A DNA stretch of 64,000 nt, taken from JBGPLJ01 sp035644395 (GTDB lineage Bacteria; Pseudomonadota; Gammaproteobacteria; Steroidobacterales; Steroidobacteraceae). Under the pieces are notes generated by a model. That model was given only the letters and a program-made list of their open reading frames with translations, had not been told where the DNA came from and ran no database searches. This document shows, one piece after another, positions 24,857-33,091 of this stretch; the stretch's first letter is position 1, and each line of letters begins with the position of its first letter. The translations under genes were made by a program, and so were the position numbers. The stretch is taken from assembly GCA_035644395.1 (NCBI GenBank), contig DASQOR010000086.1, positions 124,001 through 188,000 on the forward strand. Reading direction: 5' to 3'.

Positions 24857-25801
24857 ATGAAACGATCGATGTTCCTGTTGACGATGTTCTGCGCCGCACT
24901 CGGTTCGGGCTGCGGACTCCTGCACCCCGACAAGGAGTGCGAAAAGCCGCAGGACTACGAGACGAGCCAATCGATAGCACGCCTGAAAGTGCCCGCGGGT
25001 TTCGATGCTCCCGACACGCGCGACGCGCTCGTCGTCCCCGACATCGCGACTCCCGAGGCGCCGCGCACGCAGTCGGGGGCCTGCCTCGATGAACCGCCCC
25101 GCTATCGGAGCGAGGTCGCGGGCGAGACGGGTGCCCAGGGCCAGAAGGACGACAAGTCGGCAAGCGCTGCGCAGGCGGGTGAGCCGCTGCTGGCGCCGAC
25201 ATCGAGCATGAGGGACCGCGGTTGGGAGTGGGGCTTCGACGTGATGTACCTGAACTCCGCCGATTGGTCTTTTGAGGGCGGCTCGACGGTGTCGACCAGC
25301 AGCGACGAGGGAGTCTCGCTGACCTTCGGCTACCGCTTCAATCCACACCTTGAATTGCAGGGCGCCTTCGATTGGCAGAACACCGGTTACCTGGCAACGA
25401 TCGTCTCGGGTGACGTGCCGCCGCTGCCGTCGATCAGCCTGAATGGCGATTACGAGGCCTGGACTCCGCGTATCAATTTCAACTACAACATTCTTGACCG
25501 CAACATCACGCCTTACGTAACGGCCGGGCTCGGCTGGTCCTTCATCGATACCAACGTGCCGAGCGGCCAGGTGTCGGTCGGTTGCTGGTGGGACCCGTGG
25601 TACGGTCAGATCTGCACCGCCTACCGGAACACACGCAGCTTCGATTCTTTGACCTATCAGGCCGGCATTGGCCTGCGCTGGGACTTTCAGCGCGGTTACA
25701 GCTTGCGGCTGGGCTACGAGAAGCATTGGTACGATTTCAGCAAGGGGACCGGTTCAGCCGATCTCGACGAGATCCGATTCGGCTTCATGATTCGCCGCTG
25801 A
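24857..25801 (+). CDS. lipoprotein at the bamC locus with predicted outer-membrane beta-barrel
   Basis: A 314-residue protein. A lipoprotein signal ends in LGSGC (Cys near residue 19). Residues 30-65 contain ARLKVPAGFDAPDTRDALVV followed by PDI, the kind of low-complexity L-x-VP-x-G-x-D-x-P pattern found at the head of BamC proteins. A disordered linker runs to about 115. From GWEWGFDVMYLNSADWSF to the C-terminal DEIRFGFMIRR the sequence alternates polar and hydrophobic residues with many aromatics. It has porin-like strands (VSLTFGYRFNPHLELQGAFD, ITPYVTAGLGWSFI, YSLRLGYEKHWYDF), as in eight-stranded OmpW/opacity-type barrels. The two helix-grip domains of BamC are absent. Position after dapA supports descent from, or replacement of, bamC. 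Function unknown. Confidence 0.8.
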   Translation: MKRSMFLLTMFCAALGSGCGLLHPDKECEKPQDYETSQSIARLKVPAGFDAPDTRDALVVPDIATPEAPRTQSGACLDEPPRYRSEVAGETGAQGQKDDKSASAAQAGEPLLAPTSSMRDRGWEWGFDVMYLNSADWSFEGGSTVSTSSDEGVSLTFGYRFNPHLELQGAFDWQNTGYLATIVSGDVPPLPSISLNGDYEAWTPRINFNYNILDRNITPYVTAGLGWSFIDTNVPSGQVSVGCWWDPWYGQICTAYRNTRSFDSLTYQAGIGLRWDFQRGYSLRLGYEKHWYDFSKGTGSADLDEIRFGFMIRR

Positions 25802-25924
25802 TTCCGGCACTGCATGGCGGGCAGGGAAAAAGTAAGCGAACGAGGCGGGCATGCGCGTTGTACGGGGCGCGGGGCTCGGGTAGGCTTCGCGACCGCGCTG
25901 CGGTTCGATGAGGACACAAGCCGC

Positions 25925-26016
25925 GGAGAGATGGCCGAGCGGTCGAAGGCGCTGGACTGGAATTCCAGTAACATCTTCACGGGTGTTCGTGGGTTCGAAT
26001 CCCACTCTCTCCGCCA
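25925..26016 (+). tRNA. tRNA-Ser (GGA)
   Basis: A 92-base class II tRNA with encoded CCA. The acceptor stem GGAGAGA pairs with TCTCTCC and is followed by G and CCA. The anticodon arm is CTGGA, loop CTGGAAT, TCCAG, giving anticodon GGA. A long variable arm follows (TAACATCTTCACGGGTGTTC), then the T arm GTGGG-TTCGAAT-CCCAC. The tRNA-Ser, ffs, dnaX order is found in many gammaproteobacteria. Confidence 0.97.
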
Positions 26017-26019
26017 CTC

Positions 26020-26138
26020 AATGGCGGCTCGCGTCGGTTTCTCCGCGACGATAAGCCGTGAACCCCGTCAGGCCCGGAAGGGAGCAGCGGCAGCGGCGAC
26101 ATCGGGTGCCGGAGAGGTGCCGGCGCGGGTCGCCTCCA
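26020..26138 (+). ncRNA. ffs: 4.5S signal recognition particle RNA
   Basis: The conserved SRP RNA apical core is plain: CCGTCAGGCCCGGAAGGGAG followed by CAGC, with GGAA tetraloop and the asymmetric loop that binds Ffh. The outer ends pair (GGCGGCTCGC at 26023 with GCGGGTCGCC at 26125), closing a rod of about 112 bases. Exact 5' and 3' ends are not determined. The gene sits four bases after the tRNA-Ser CCA and about 40 bases before dnaX, and it is probably processed from a common transcript. Confidence 0.93.
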
Positions 26139-26178
26139 TCGGCGGATCGCGCGTGATCGGCTTCAGATCCGAGGTCAG

Positions 26179-27771
26179 ATGAGCTACCGGGTACTAGCAC
26201 GCAAATGGCGGCCGCGAAGTTTCGCGGAGCTGGCCGGCCAGGAACACGTGGTGAAGGCGCTGGTGCACGCCCTCGATTCCGGCCGCCTGCATCATGCGTT
26301 CCTCTTCAGCGGCACGCGCGGTGTTGGCAAGACCACCATCGCGCGGCTCGTTGCCAAGTCGCTCAATTGCGAAACCGGCGTGAGCTCCAGGCCCTGCGGC
26401 AAGTGCGCGGCCTGCGTCGAGATCGACGAGGGACGATTCGTCGACCTGATCGAGGTCGATGCCGCGTCCCGAACCAAGGTCGACGACACGCGCGAGCTCC
26501 TCGACAACGTGCAGTACGCACCGACGAGCGGCGCCTACAAGGTGTACCTCATCGACGAGGTCCACATGCTCTCGAACCATTCCTTCAACGCGCTCCTGAA
26601 AACGCTCGAGGAGCCGCCGCCGCACGTGAAGTTCCTGCTCGCGACCACCGAGCCGCAGAAACTCCCGGTGACCGTGCTGTCGCGCTGCCTGCAGTTCAAT
26701 CTCAAGCGGCTGCCCCAGGCGCTCATCGTCGAACGCCTGCGCCACATACTCGTCGCGGAGGCCATCGAGTTCGAGCCGGCCGCGCTCACGCTCATCGCGC
26801 GGGCGGCCGAAGGCAGCATGCGCGACGCCCTGAGCCTCGCGGACCAGGTCATCGCCTTCGGCGCCGGCCGCGTCGCGGAAGAGCCGACCCGGGAGATGCT
26901 CGGGACGGTCGATCGCGGTCACATCGTTCGCCTGCTGGAGCGGCTCGCCGCAGGCGATGCACGCGGCCTCCTCGAGGAAGTCGCAACGCTCGCTGAGCGC
27001 GCGCCGGATTTCGCCCAGGCGCTCGGCGAGCTCGCCTCGCTGGTGCAGAAGGTTGCGCTGACGCAGGCGATCGCGGACGGACCCGAGGACGAGTTGTACG
27101 CAGTCGAAACGCTGCAGCGCCTCGCCGCTGCGATCGGTGCGGAGGACCTGCAGCTCTACTACCAGATCGCCTTGAACGGGCGCCGCGACCTCGATTTCGC
27201 ACCGGACGCGCGCAGCGGCTTTGAGATGACGCTGCTACGCATGCTGGCTTTCCGGCCGGCACTGGATGACGGCACTTCATCGAAGGGTCGTGAGGCCCCA
27301 GTTCCCTCGGTGCCGCGCACGACGGTGCCGCGTGCAGCTCCGTCACCGTCGCCTGCCGTGTCGGCCGTCTCTGCGCCCACCGCCCCCTTCGGTTCGGCCG
27401 AAGCCTGGGCTGCCGTCGTCACGCAGCTTGATCAGGGAGCCGCCCGTCAGCTCGCCGGCAATTGCGCGTGGGCCGGCTTCGATGACGGCACCGTGCGCCT
27501 GCGCCTTGACGCCCGCAGCCAGCAGCTGCGCACGCGCCAGATCGAAGAGAAACTCGCGCAAGCGCTGTCGCGTCTCGCGGGCCGCGACATCCGGCTGTCC
27601 ATCGAGGTGGCGGAGGCGTCGGTCGAGACGCCGGCGCGCCAGCAGGCCCGTGTGTCGGACGAAAGGCTCGATGCGGCGCGGGCGGCACTCGAGGAAGATC
27701 CGCTGGTGCGCGCCGTCAAGGAACGCCTCGGCGGCGTCGTCGTCGCCGAATCCGTCAAACCCGTCAACTGA
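26179..27771 (+). CDS. dnaX: DNA polymerase III subunit tau/gamma
   Basis: A 530-residue clamp-loader ATPase. Walker A is GTRGVGKTT (residues 45-53). Zinc cysteines are Cys64, Cys73, Cys76 and Cys79. Walker B is YLIDEVHMLS and the sensor/SRC motif is VLSRCLQF. Domain III ends near residue 365. A Pro/Ala/Ser-rich linker follows (about 370-410), then a compact C-terminal tau domain for DnaE and DnaB contacts. I see no A-rich slippery heptamer like the E. coli frameshift site, so gamma may be absent or made in another way. ybaB follows after 25 bases. Confidence 0.96.
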   Translation: MSYRVLARKWRPRSFAELAGQEHVVKALVHALDSGRLHHAFLFSGTRGVGKTTIARLVAKSLNCETGVSSRPCGKCAACVEIDEGRFVDLIEVDAASRTKVDDTRELLDNVQYAPTSGAYKVYLIDEVHMLSNHSFNALLKTLEEPPPHVKFLLATTEPQKLPVTVLSRCLQFNLKRLPQALIVERLRHILVAEAIEFEPAALTLIARAAEGSMRDALSLADQVIAFGAGRVAEEPTREMLGTVDRGHIVRLLERLAAGDARGLLEEVATLAERAPDFAQALGELASLVQKVALTQAIADGPEDELYAVETLQRLAAAIGAEDLQLYYQIALNGRRDLDFAPDARSGFEMTLLRMLAFRPALDDGTSSKGREAPVPSVPRTTVPRAAPSPSPAVSAVSAPTAPFGSAEAWAAVVTQLDQGAARQLAGNCAWAGFDDGTVRLRLDARSQQLRTRQIEEKLAQALSRLAGRDIRLSIEVAEASVETPARQQARVSDERLDAARAALEEDPLVRAVKERLGGVVVAESVKPVN

Positions 27772-27796
27772 GCGCGGCTTCCAGGAGATGAACAAC

Positions 27797-28123
27797 ATGC
27801 GTGGTGGTGGAATCGGGCAGTTGATGAAACAGGCCCAGCAGATGCAGGAGAAAATGCAGCAGGCCCAGGAGAAGCTCGCGGCGCTCGAGGTTGCCGGCGA
27901 GGCGGGGGGCGGCATGGTGAAGGTGAGGATGAACGGGCGTCACGAGGTGCGGGGCGTTGAAATCGACCGCAGCGTCGTCGGCGAGGACAAGGAAATGCTG
28001 GAGGACCTGCTGGCGGCCGCGATCAACGATGCCGTCCACAAGATCGAGGCGAGCACCCAGCAGATGTTCGCAGGCATCGCGCAAGGCGTGCCGCTGCCGC
28101 CGGGCTTCAAGCTGCCGCTCTGA
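27797..28123 (+). CDS. YbaB/EbfC nucleoid-associated protein
   Basis: A 108-residue DNA-binding protein of the YbaB/EbfC family. The N-terminal coiled-coil helix is GQLMKQAQQMQEKMQQAQEK and the core includes MVKVRMNGRHEVRGVEID. The family-typical end PPGFKLPL is present. ATG at 27797 is preferred over 27788: CCAGGAG directly abuts the earlier ATG but is nine bases from the later one, and E. coli YbaB begins at the same point. The dnaX-ybaB-recR order is widely conserved; recR begins three bases after this stop. Confidence 0.95.
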   Translation: MRGGGIGQLMKQAQQMQEKMQQAQEKLAALEVAGEAGGGMVKVRMNGRHEVRGVEIDRSVVGEDKEMLEDLLAAAINDAVHKIEASTQQMFAGIAQGVPLPPGFKLPL

Positions 28124-28126
28124 CTG

Positions 28127-28726
28127 ATGAAATATCCCGAGGGGCTCGCCCAGCTGATCGAAGCGTTGCGCTGTCTGCCGGGCGTCGGCCCGAAAAGCGC
28201 GCAGCGCATGGCGCTGCACCTCCTGGAGCGCGAGCGGCCGCAGGCGCAGCTGCTCGCAGGCGCGATCACCCGCGCACTGGCGGACATCGGCCACTGTTCG
28301 CGTTGCCGCATGCTCGCGGAGCGGGGCCTCTGCGAAGTCTGCGGCGCGCCGGGGCGTGACGAGAGCCTGTTGTGCATCGTCGAATCGCCCGCCGACGTGC
28401 TTGCCATCGAGCAGTCGGCGAGCTTCCGCGGACGCTACTTCGTCCTGATGGGGCATCTGTCGCCGCTCGATGGCATCGGGCCGGCCGAGCTCGGCATCGA
28501 CCTCCTCGAAGTGCGGCTGGCGCAACCGGAGGTCCGGGAAGTGATCCTGGCTACCAATCCGACGGTCGAGGGCGAGGCGACGGCGCACTTCATCGCGGAA
28601 CTCGCGATGAAGCGCAAGCTTCGCATCACCCGCATCGCGCACGGTGTGCCGGTGGGCGGCGAGCTCGAGTTCGTGGACGGCGGCACGCTCGCACACGCGA
28701 TGGCGGGTCGCCAACCCGTATCCTGA
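28127..28726 (+). CDS. recR: recombination mediator RecR
   Basis: A 199-residue RecR, which with RecO and RecF loads RecA at gaps. It shows the helix-hairpin-helix RCLPGVGPKSAQRMALHLL near the N-terminus and a four-cysteine zinc motif CSRCRMLAERGLCEVC near residue 57. The TOPRIM domain carries LLCIVESPADVLAIE and ILATNPTVEGEATAHFIAEL. Full family length. It is convergent with rsgA with seven bases between stop codons; a small hairpin (GCGGCT-CAGT-AGCCGC, 28729-28744) sits there. Confidence 0.97.
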   Translation: MKYPEGLAQLIEALRCLPGVGPKSAQRMALHLLERERPQAQLLAGAITRALADIGHCSRCRMLAERGLCEVCGAPGRDESLLCIVESPADVLAIEQSASFRGRYFVLMGHLSPLDGIGPAELGIDLLEVRLAQPEVREVILATNPTVEGEATAHFIAELAMKRKLRITRIAHGVPVGGELEFVDGGTLAHAMAGRQPVS

Positions 28727-28733
28727 AGGCGGC

Positions 28734-29642
28734 TCAGTAGCCGCGGCGACGCGTCGCGAGGCGATCCATGAGCTCGCGCAGCTGCAAGAAACTCCGATAG
28801 CGCCGCTGCGCAATGGCGCCGGCATCCGCGGCGTCGCGCACCGCGCAGTCGGGCTCGTCGGCGTGCCGGCAGTCGGTGAAGCGGCAGCCACGAGCGGCCG
28901 CGGCAATCTCCCGAAAGCCGTCGGCGACACTGCGCAGCAGATCCGCGCCGGGTGCGAAGTCGCGCACCCCCGGCGAATCGAGGAGCTCGCCGCCCGCCGG
29001 CAGCTTGTAGAGCGCGGTGCGCGTCGTCGTGTGGCTGCCTTTGCCCGTCTTTGTCACGACCTCGCGCGTCTCGACGTCTGCCAGCGGCGCGAGCGCGTTC
29101 AGCAGCGAGCTCTTGCCGACGCCGGACTGGCCGACCAGGAGACTCGTGTGGCCACGCAGCGAATCGCCGAGCGCGTCGAGGCCGGTGGCGGTGAGCGCGG
29201 AGACTTCAGCCGTCGTGTAGCCGAGTGCGCGCCAGCCCGCGAGCTCACCGCGGCACTCGTCGTTCCGATCGGAGCCGAGATCCGCCTTGTTGAGGACGAC
29301 GATCGCCGGCAGCGCGGCTGCTTCTGCAGCCGCGAGGTAACGGTCGACAAGATAGAAGTCGGGCAGCGGCGGGTGCGCGAGGACCACGATGAGCTGCGTG
29401 GCATTCGACGCTACCGGCTCGGACTCACCGCGAGTGTTGCTGCGGGAGATGAACGAGCGGCGCGGCAGCACCTCATGCACGATGCCACGATTGCTGCCAT
29501 GGCGCTCGAAGCGCACGCGATCGGCGCAGACCAGCTCGAGCTTGCGGCCGAAAATGGCGCAGTCGAGGCGTCCGCCGGCCGCGTCTTCGACCAGCACCGA
29601 GCGGCCAAAGCTTGCGACGATGCGTCCGGTTTCGAGCGGCAC
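28734..29642 (-). CDS. rsgA: ribosome small-subunit biogenesis GTPase RsgA
   Basis: A 302-residue circularly permuted GTPase that checks late 30S assembly. An N-terminal OB fold (about 1-80) precedes the GTPase domain, in which G4 (LNKADLG, near 119) comes before G1 (GQSGVGKSSLLNAL, near 170) and G3 (DSPGVRDF, near 225). A zinc knuckle follows (CRFTDCRHADEPDC, near 255). In E. coli rsgA is next to orn, and here orn lies close by with an M48 protease gene between them on the rsgA strand. Confidence 0.96.
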   Translation of the reverse strand: MPLETGRIVASFGRSVLVEDAAGGRLDCAIFGRKLELVCADRVRFERHGSNRGIVHEVLPRRSFISRSNTRGESEPVASNATQLIVVLAHPPLPDFYLVDRYLAAAEAAALPAIVVLNKADLGSDRNDECRGELAGWRALGYTTAEVSALTATGLDALGDSLRGHTSLLVGQSGVGKSSLLNALAPLADVETREVVTKTGKGSHTTTRTALYKLPAGGELLDSPGVRDFAPGADLLRSVADGFREIAAAARGCRFTDCRHADEPDCAVRDAADAGAIAQRRYRSFLQLRELMDRLATRRRGY

Positions 29643-29662
29643 GGTGCGTCAGGCAGCCGGCG

Positions 29663-30907
29663 TCAGGGCGCCGGCTCGCGCAGGCGTGCGATGCGGATGC
29701 GCGCGGGCGGATGCGAGTCGTAGAAGAAGGAATAGACGGCGTCGGGTGTGAGCGAAGTCGCGTTATCCTTGTAGAGGTTCACGAGGGCGCGGGCGAGAGC
29801 GCTCGCTGGCGTGTACGCCGCGGCAAATTCATCGGCGGCGAACTCATGGCGGCGCGACCAGACGGCGGCGATCGGCGTGATCCAGAAAGTGCAGAGCGGC
29901 GCGGCAATCGAAAAGATGACGAGCGCGGCATGCGCGGAAGGTAGGGCAACGCCGAATGCCTCGAAGAAGAGCGGCTCGCGCGTCAGCCACCCGAGGAGGG
30001 CGAGCGCGGCAAGGCTCGTGAGCGCGGAAACGATGAGCCGCTGGCGGATATGGTGCAGCCGGTAGTGGCCGAGCTCGTGGGCGAGGACGGCCTCGACCTC
30101 CTCGGGAGCCAGGCGCGAGACCAGCGTGTCGAAGAGCACGATGCGCTTGTTGCGGCCGAAGCCCGTGAAATAGGCGTTGCCGTGGCTCGACCGCCGCGAA
30201 CCGTCCATCACGAAGACTCCGCGACTCGAAAAGCCGCAGCGCGCGATCAGGGCCTCGACTTTCGCCTTCAGTGTTTCATCGGTGAGCGGCAGGAAGCGGT
30301 TGAACCACGGCGCGATGAAGGCCGGGTAGGCCCAGAGCAGCACGACGTTGAAACCGAACCAGACGCACCAGGCGTATAGCCACCAGTGCTCGCCCGCCGT
30401 GCGCATCAGCCAGAGCACCACCGCCAGCAGAGGCGCTCCGAGCACCAGCGCGAGCAGCAGGGCCTTGGCGCAATCCGCGAGGTAGAGAGCCCAGCTCGTC
30501 CGGTTGAAGCCGAAGCGCGCTTCGATGATGAAGGTCTGGTACAGCGAAAAAGGCCAGCCGATGAGCGCCGATGCGCCGCCAATGACGGCGATGACCGCGA
30601 GTCCGAGCGCCACCCCGTCCAGGCCGTGTGCGCGAAAGAATCCATCCACCAATGCAAAGCCGCCGCCGACGGTGATGAAGAGGGCAACGCCCGCCTCGAG
30701 GATCGTCTCAACGCCGCCGATGCCGATCTTTGCCCGCGTGTAGTCCGCAGCTTTCTGGTGGGCGGCGAGCGGCACGTCGTCCGCAAATTCAGCGGGAACC
30801 CGATCGCGGGCGCGCCCGACGGCACTGCGTTGTCTGCCAAGCAGCCACAGCCGTGTGACCGTGACGAGGGCGAGCAGCGCGACGAAGGCAAACACTTGCG
30901 GAGTCAT
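29663..30907 (-). CDS. M48 (Ste24-like) integral-membrane metallopeptidase
   Basis: A 414-residue protein of the CAAX prenyl protease 1/Ste24 type with about seven hydrophobic segments. The zinc motif is HELGHYRLHH near residue 278. The third ligand region is SRRHEFAADEFAAAY near 357. GSRRSSHGNAYFTGFGRNKR is the typical bacterial segment before the active site. Bacteria do not prenylate CAAX proteins, so the substrate is more likely misfolded or unprocessed membrane protein. The start (MTPQVFAFVALLAL) leads straight into a transmembrane helix. It is divergent from orn and 20 bases upstream of rsgA. Confidence 0.9.
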   Translation of the reverse strand: MTPQVFAFVALLALVTVTRLWLLGRQRSAVGRARDRVPAEFADDVPLAAHQKAADYTRAKIGIGGVETILEAGVALFITVGGGFALVDGFFRAHGLDGVALGLAVIAVIGGASALIGWPFSLYQTFIIEARFGFNRTSWALYLADCAKALLLALVLGAPLLAVVLWLMRTAGEHWWLYAWCVWFGFNVVLLWAYPAFIAPWFNRFLPLTDETLKAKVEALIARCGFSSRGVFVMDGSRRSSHGNAYFTGFGRNKRIVLFDTLVSRLAPEEVEAVLAHELGHYRLHHIRQRLIVSALTSLAALALLGWLTREPLFFEAFGVALPSAHAALVIFSIAAPLCTFWITPIAAVWSRRHEFAADEFAAAYTPASALARALVNLYKDNATSLTPDAVYSFFYDSHPPARIRIARLREPAP

Positions 30908-30963
30908 AGAGGGGCCCGCAGCTTAGCGTCTGCTAGAATGGCGGACAACCGCTGCGGGGATCG

Positions 30964-31533
30964 ATGGCGCGCCACGCCGACAACCTGATCTGGATCGACC
31001 TCGAGATGACGGGCCTCAAGCCCGATCTCGACCACATCATCGAGATCGCAACCCTCGTGACCGACAAGGACCTCAGGATCCTGGCGGAGGGCCCGGCGCT
31101 CGCCATCCACCAGCCGCAAGCGGTCCTCGCGCTCATGGATGAATGGAATCAGCGCCAGCATGGCGCATCGGGCCTCATCGATCGCGTCAAGGCGAGTGCC
31201 GTGGCGGTTGCCGAGGCCGAGCGCTGCAGCATCACATTCCTGTCCGATTACCTCGAGCCCGGGGTATCGCCGATGTGCGGCAACAGTGTCTGCCAGGATC
31301 GCCGGTTCCTGGCGCGCCACATGCCGACGCTCGAGCGTTTCTTCCATTACCGCAATCTCGACGTGAGCAGTGTGAAGGAACTGGCTCGCCGCTGGGCGCC
31401 GGCGATTGCGGCTTCGGTGGAAAAGGGCTCGCGACACCTCGCCCTCGACGACATCCGTGATTCCGTGCGCGAGCTCGAGCACTATCGGCGCCACTTCATC
31501 GCGGCTGCGTACGCGACGCCGGTCACGACGTGA
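30964..31533 (+). CDS. orn: oligoribonuclease
   Basis: A 189-residue DEDDh 3'-5' exonuclease that degrades 2-5 nucleotide RNAs, including linear pGpG from c-di-GMP breakdown. Active-site residues are Asp12 and Glu14 in WIDLEMTG. Further motifs are GNSVCQDRRFLARHMP with the second Asp region, and the final HLALDDIRDSVRELEHYR with His and Asp. A TAGAAT hexamer at 30934 may be its -10. The last four bases overlap the next gene's GTG start. The HDOD-GGDEF gene at 49.7 kb shows c-di-GMP signalling is present in this organism. Confidence 0.97.
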   Translation: MARHADNLIWIDLEMTGLKPDLDHIIEIATLVTDKDLRILAEGPALAIHQPQAVLALMDEWNQRQHGASGLIDRVKASAVAVAEAERCSITFLSDYLEPGVSPMCGNSVCQDRRFLARHMPTLERFFHYRNLDVSSVKELARRWAPAIAASVEKGSRHLALDDIRDSVRELEHYRRHFIAAAYATPVTT

Positions 31534-32132
31534 CCCTGCCCGTTGCCGCGGCTTGCGAGCGGAATCGCGAGCCCATAGACGCGCGCCTTGCCGAGTGGCT
31601 GCCGGCCGAAGGTCGCGTGCTCGAGATCGGAAGCGGTACCGGCCAGCACGCGGTCTATTTCGGTGAGCGATATCCGGGGATCGCCTGGCAGACGAGCGAC
31701 TTGCCGGGGAATCACCCGGGCATCCGGGCGTGGATCCTGTCGGCGAAGCTCGCGAATGTGCTTGAGCCGCTGGAACTCGACGTGCTGACGGGAAGGTGGC
31801 CGGATGGGCCCTATGACGGTGTCTTCACGGCCAACACGGCGCACATCATGCCGGTCGAGGCGGTGGAAAAAATGTTCATGGGCGCCGGGCGTGTGCTGCG
31901 CGACGGCGGGTTCCTCTTTCTCTACGGACCCGTGAATCGCAACGGCGAATTCACCAGCACATCCAATCGGGCCTTCGACGCGGATCTGCGCGCCCGCGCG
32001 GCGCACATGGGCCTGCGCGACGACCGGGTGCTGTTCGGGTTCGCGCGCGCAGCCGGGCTCGAGCCTGCCGCGGACTACGCGATGCCGGCGAACAATCGGA
32101 GCCTGGTGTTTCTGCGCCAGGAGCGGCCATGA
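31530..32132 (+). CDS. DUF938 SAM-dependent methyltransferase-like protein
   Basis: A 200-residue protein of the DUF938 family. It opens AACERNREPIDARLAEWLP, followed by the SAM-binding glycine motif VLEIGSGTGQHAVYFGERYP near residue 30. Then come NTAHIMP and GPVNRNGEFTSTSNRAFDADL, characteristic of DUF938. The fold is class I methyltransferase; the acceptor is unknown. The start is GTG, overlapping the orn stop (GTGA), and its end overlaps the next gene (ATGA), so it is part of a four-gene coupled unit. Confidence 0.9.
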   Translation: MTLPVAAACERNREPIDARLAEWLPAEGRVLEIGSGTGQHAVYFGERYPGIAWQTSDLPGNHPGIRAWILSAKLANVLEPLELDVLTGRWPDGPYDGVFTANTAHIMPVEAVEKMFMGAGRVLRDGGFLFLYGPVNRNGEFTSTSNRAFDADLRARAAHMGLRDDRVLFGFARAAGLEPAADYAMPANNRSLVFLRQERP

Positions 32133-33091
32133 CGGCGGATCCCGTCTCCTTCGCAAACGTCGAGCGTGCTGCGCGGCGCATCGCGCAATCGATCCATCGG
32201 ACGCCGGTCATCACTTCACGTGCGCTCGATGAGGCAAGCGGCAGGCGCCTCTTCTTCAAGTGCGAAAATCTGCAGCGCGCGGGCGCCTTCAAGGTTCGCG
32301 GCGCCATGAACGCGGTTGCGACGCTGAGAGAGGCAGGTAGCGCCGGCATCGTCGCGACGCATTCCTCGGGCAATCACGGCACGGCGCTGGCGCTGGCAGC
32401 GAAGGAGGGCGGCCTCAAGGCCGTCGTGGTGATGCCGGAGAATTCCGCGGGGCCGAAGATCGCCGCGGTAAGGCGCAACGGCGCCGAGGTCGTGCTCTGC
32501 AAACCGGGCCGCATCGCGCGGGAGGCTGCGCTTGCGGGAGTGGTCGAGACGAGGTGCGCAGAGGTCGTCCATCCCTACGACGACGCGCGCGTCATTGCCG
32601 GGCAGGGGACCGCAACGCTCGAGCTGCTGGCCGAGGAGCCGGAACTCGACGCCATCGTGGTGCCCGTCGGCGGCGGTGGATTGCTGTCGGGAACCCTGAT
32701 CGCGGCTCACGGCCTGAAGCCCGGCCTTGCCGTCTTCGGTGTGGAACCGGAGCAGGCCGATGATGCCGCCCGCTCGCTTGCAGCCGGCGAGCGCATCCTT
32801 GTCGACGCACCGGACACCATCGCGGACGGCTTGCGCGCTTCGCTGGGCGTATTGACCTTCGACATTGCGAGGCGCCACTGCCGCGCCATCGTGACGGTGA
32901 GCGAGGCCGAGATCGTCGATGCGATGCGCCGCTTCCTCGAATGCACGAAGTTGCTCATCGAGGCTTCATCGGCCGTGCCGGTCGCGGCCCTCCTCACGGG
33001 GCGCCTGCCGCCGCAATTCCGGCGGGTCGGCGTCATCATCACCGGGGGCAATGTCGATCTCGATCGATTGCCGTGGCGGAAGCCGGCGTGA
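32129..33091 (+). CDS. PLP-dependent threonine/serine dehydratase-like enzyme
   Basis: A 320-residue fold-type II PLP enzyme of the serine racemase / threonine dehydratase / hydroxyaspartate lyase group. The PLP lysine is in QRAGAFKVRGAMNA near residue 54. The Asn loop is SSGNHGTALALAA near 81 and the phosphate-binding glycine loop VPVGGGGLLSG near 178. There is no C-terminal ACT-like regulatory domain, so it is the short catabolic form. Substrate (serine, threonine or hydroxyaspartate) cannot be read from the sequence. It overlaps its neighbours by four bases at each end. Confidence 0.9.
   Translation: MTADPVSFANVERAARRIAQSIHRTPVITSRALDEASGRRLFFKCENLQRAGAFKVRGAMNAVATLREAGSAGIVATHSSGNHGTALALAAKEGGLKAVVVMPENSAGPKIAAVRRNGAEVVLCKPGRIAREAALAGVVETRCAEVVHPYDDARVIAGQGTATLELLAEEPELDAIVVPVGGGGLLSGTLIAAHGLKPGLAVFGVEPEQADDAARSLAAGERILVDAPDTIADGLRASLGVLTFDIARRHCRAIVTVSEAEIVDAMRRFLECTKLLIEASSAVPVAALLTGRLPPQFRRVGVIITGGNVDLDRLPWRKPA

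Noticed and set aside
26179..27771. E. coli-like A-AAA-AAG slippery site in dnaX
   Set aside because: No run of A bases of that kind is present in the linker region.
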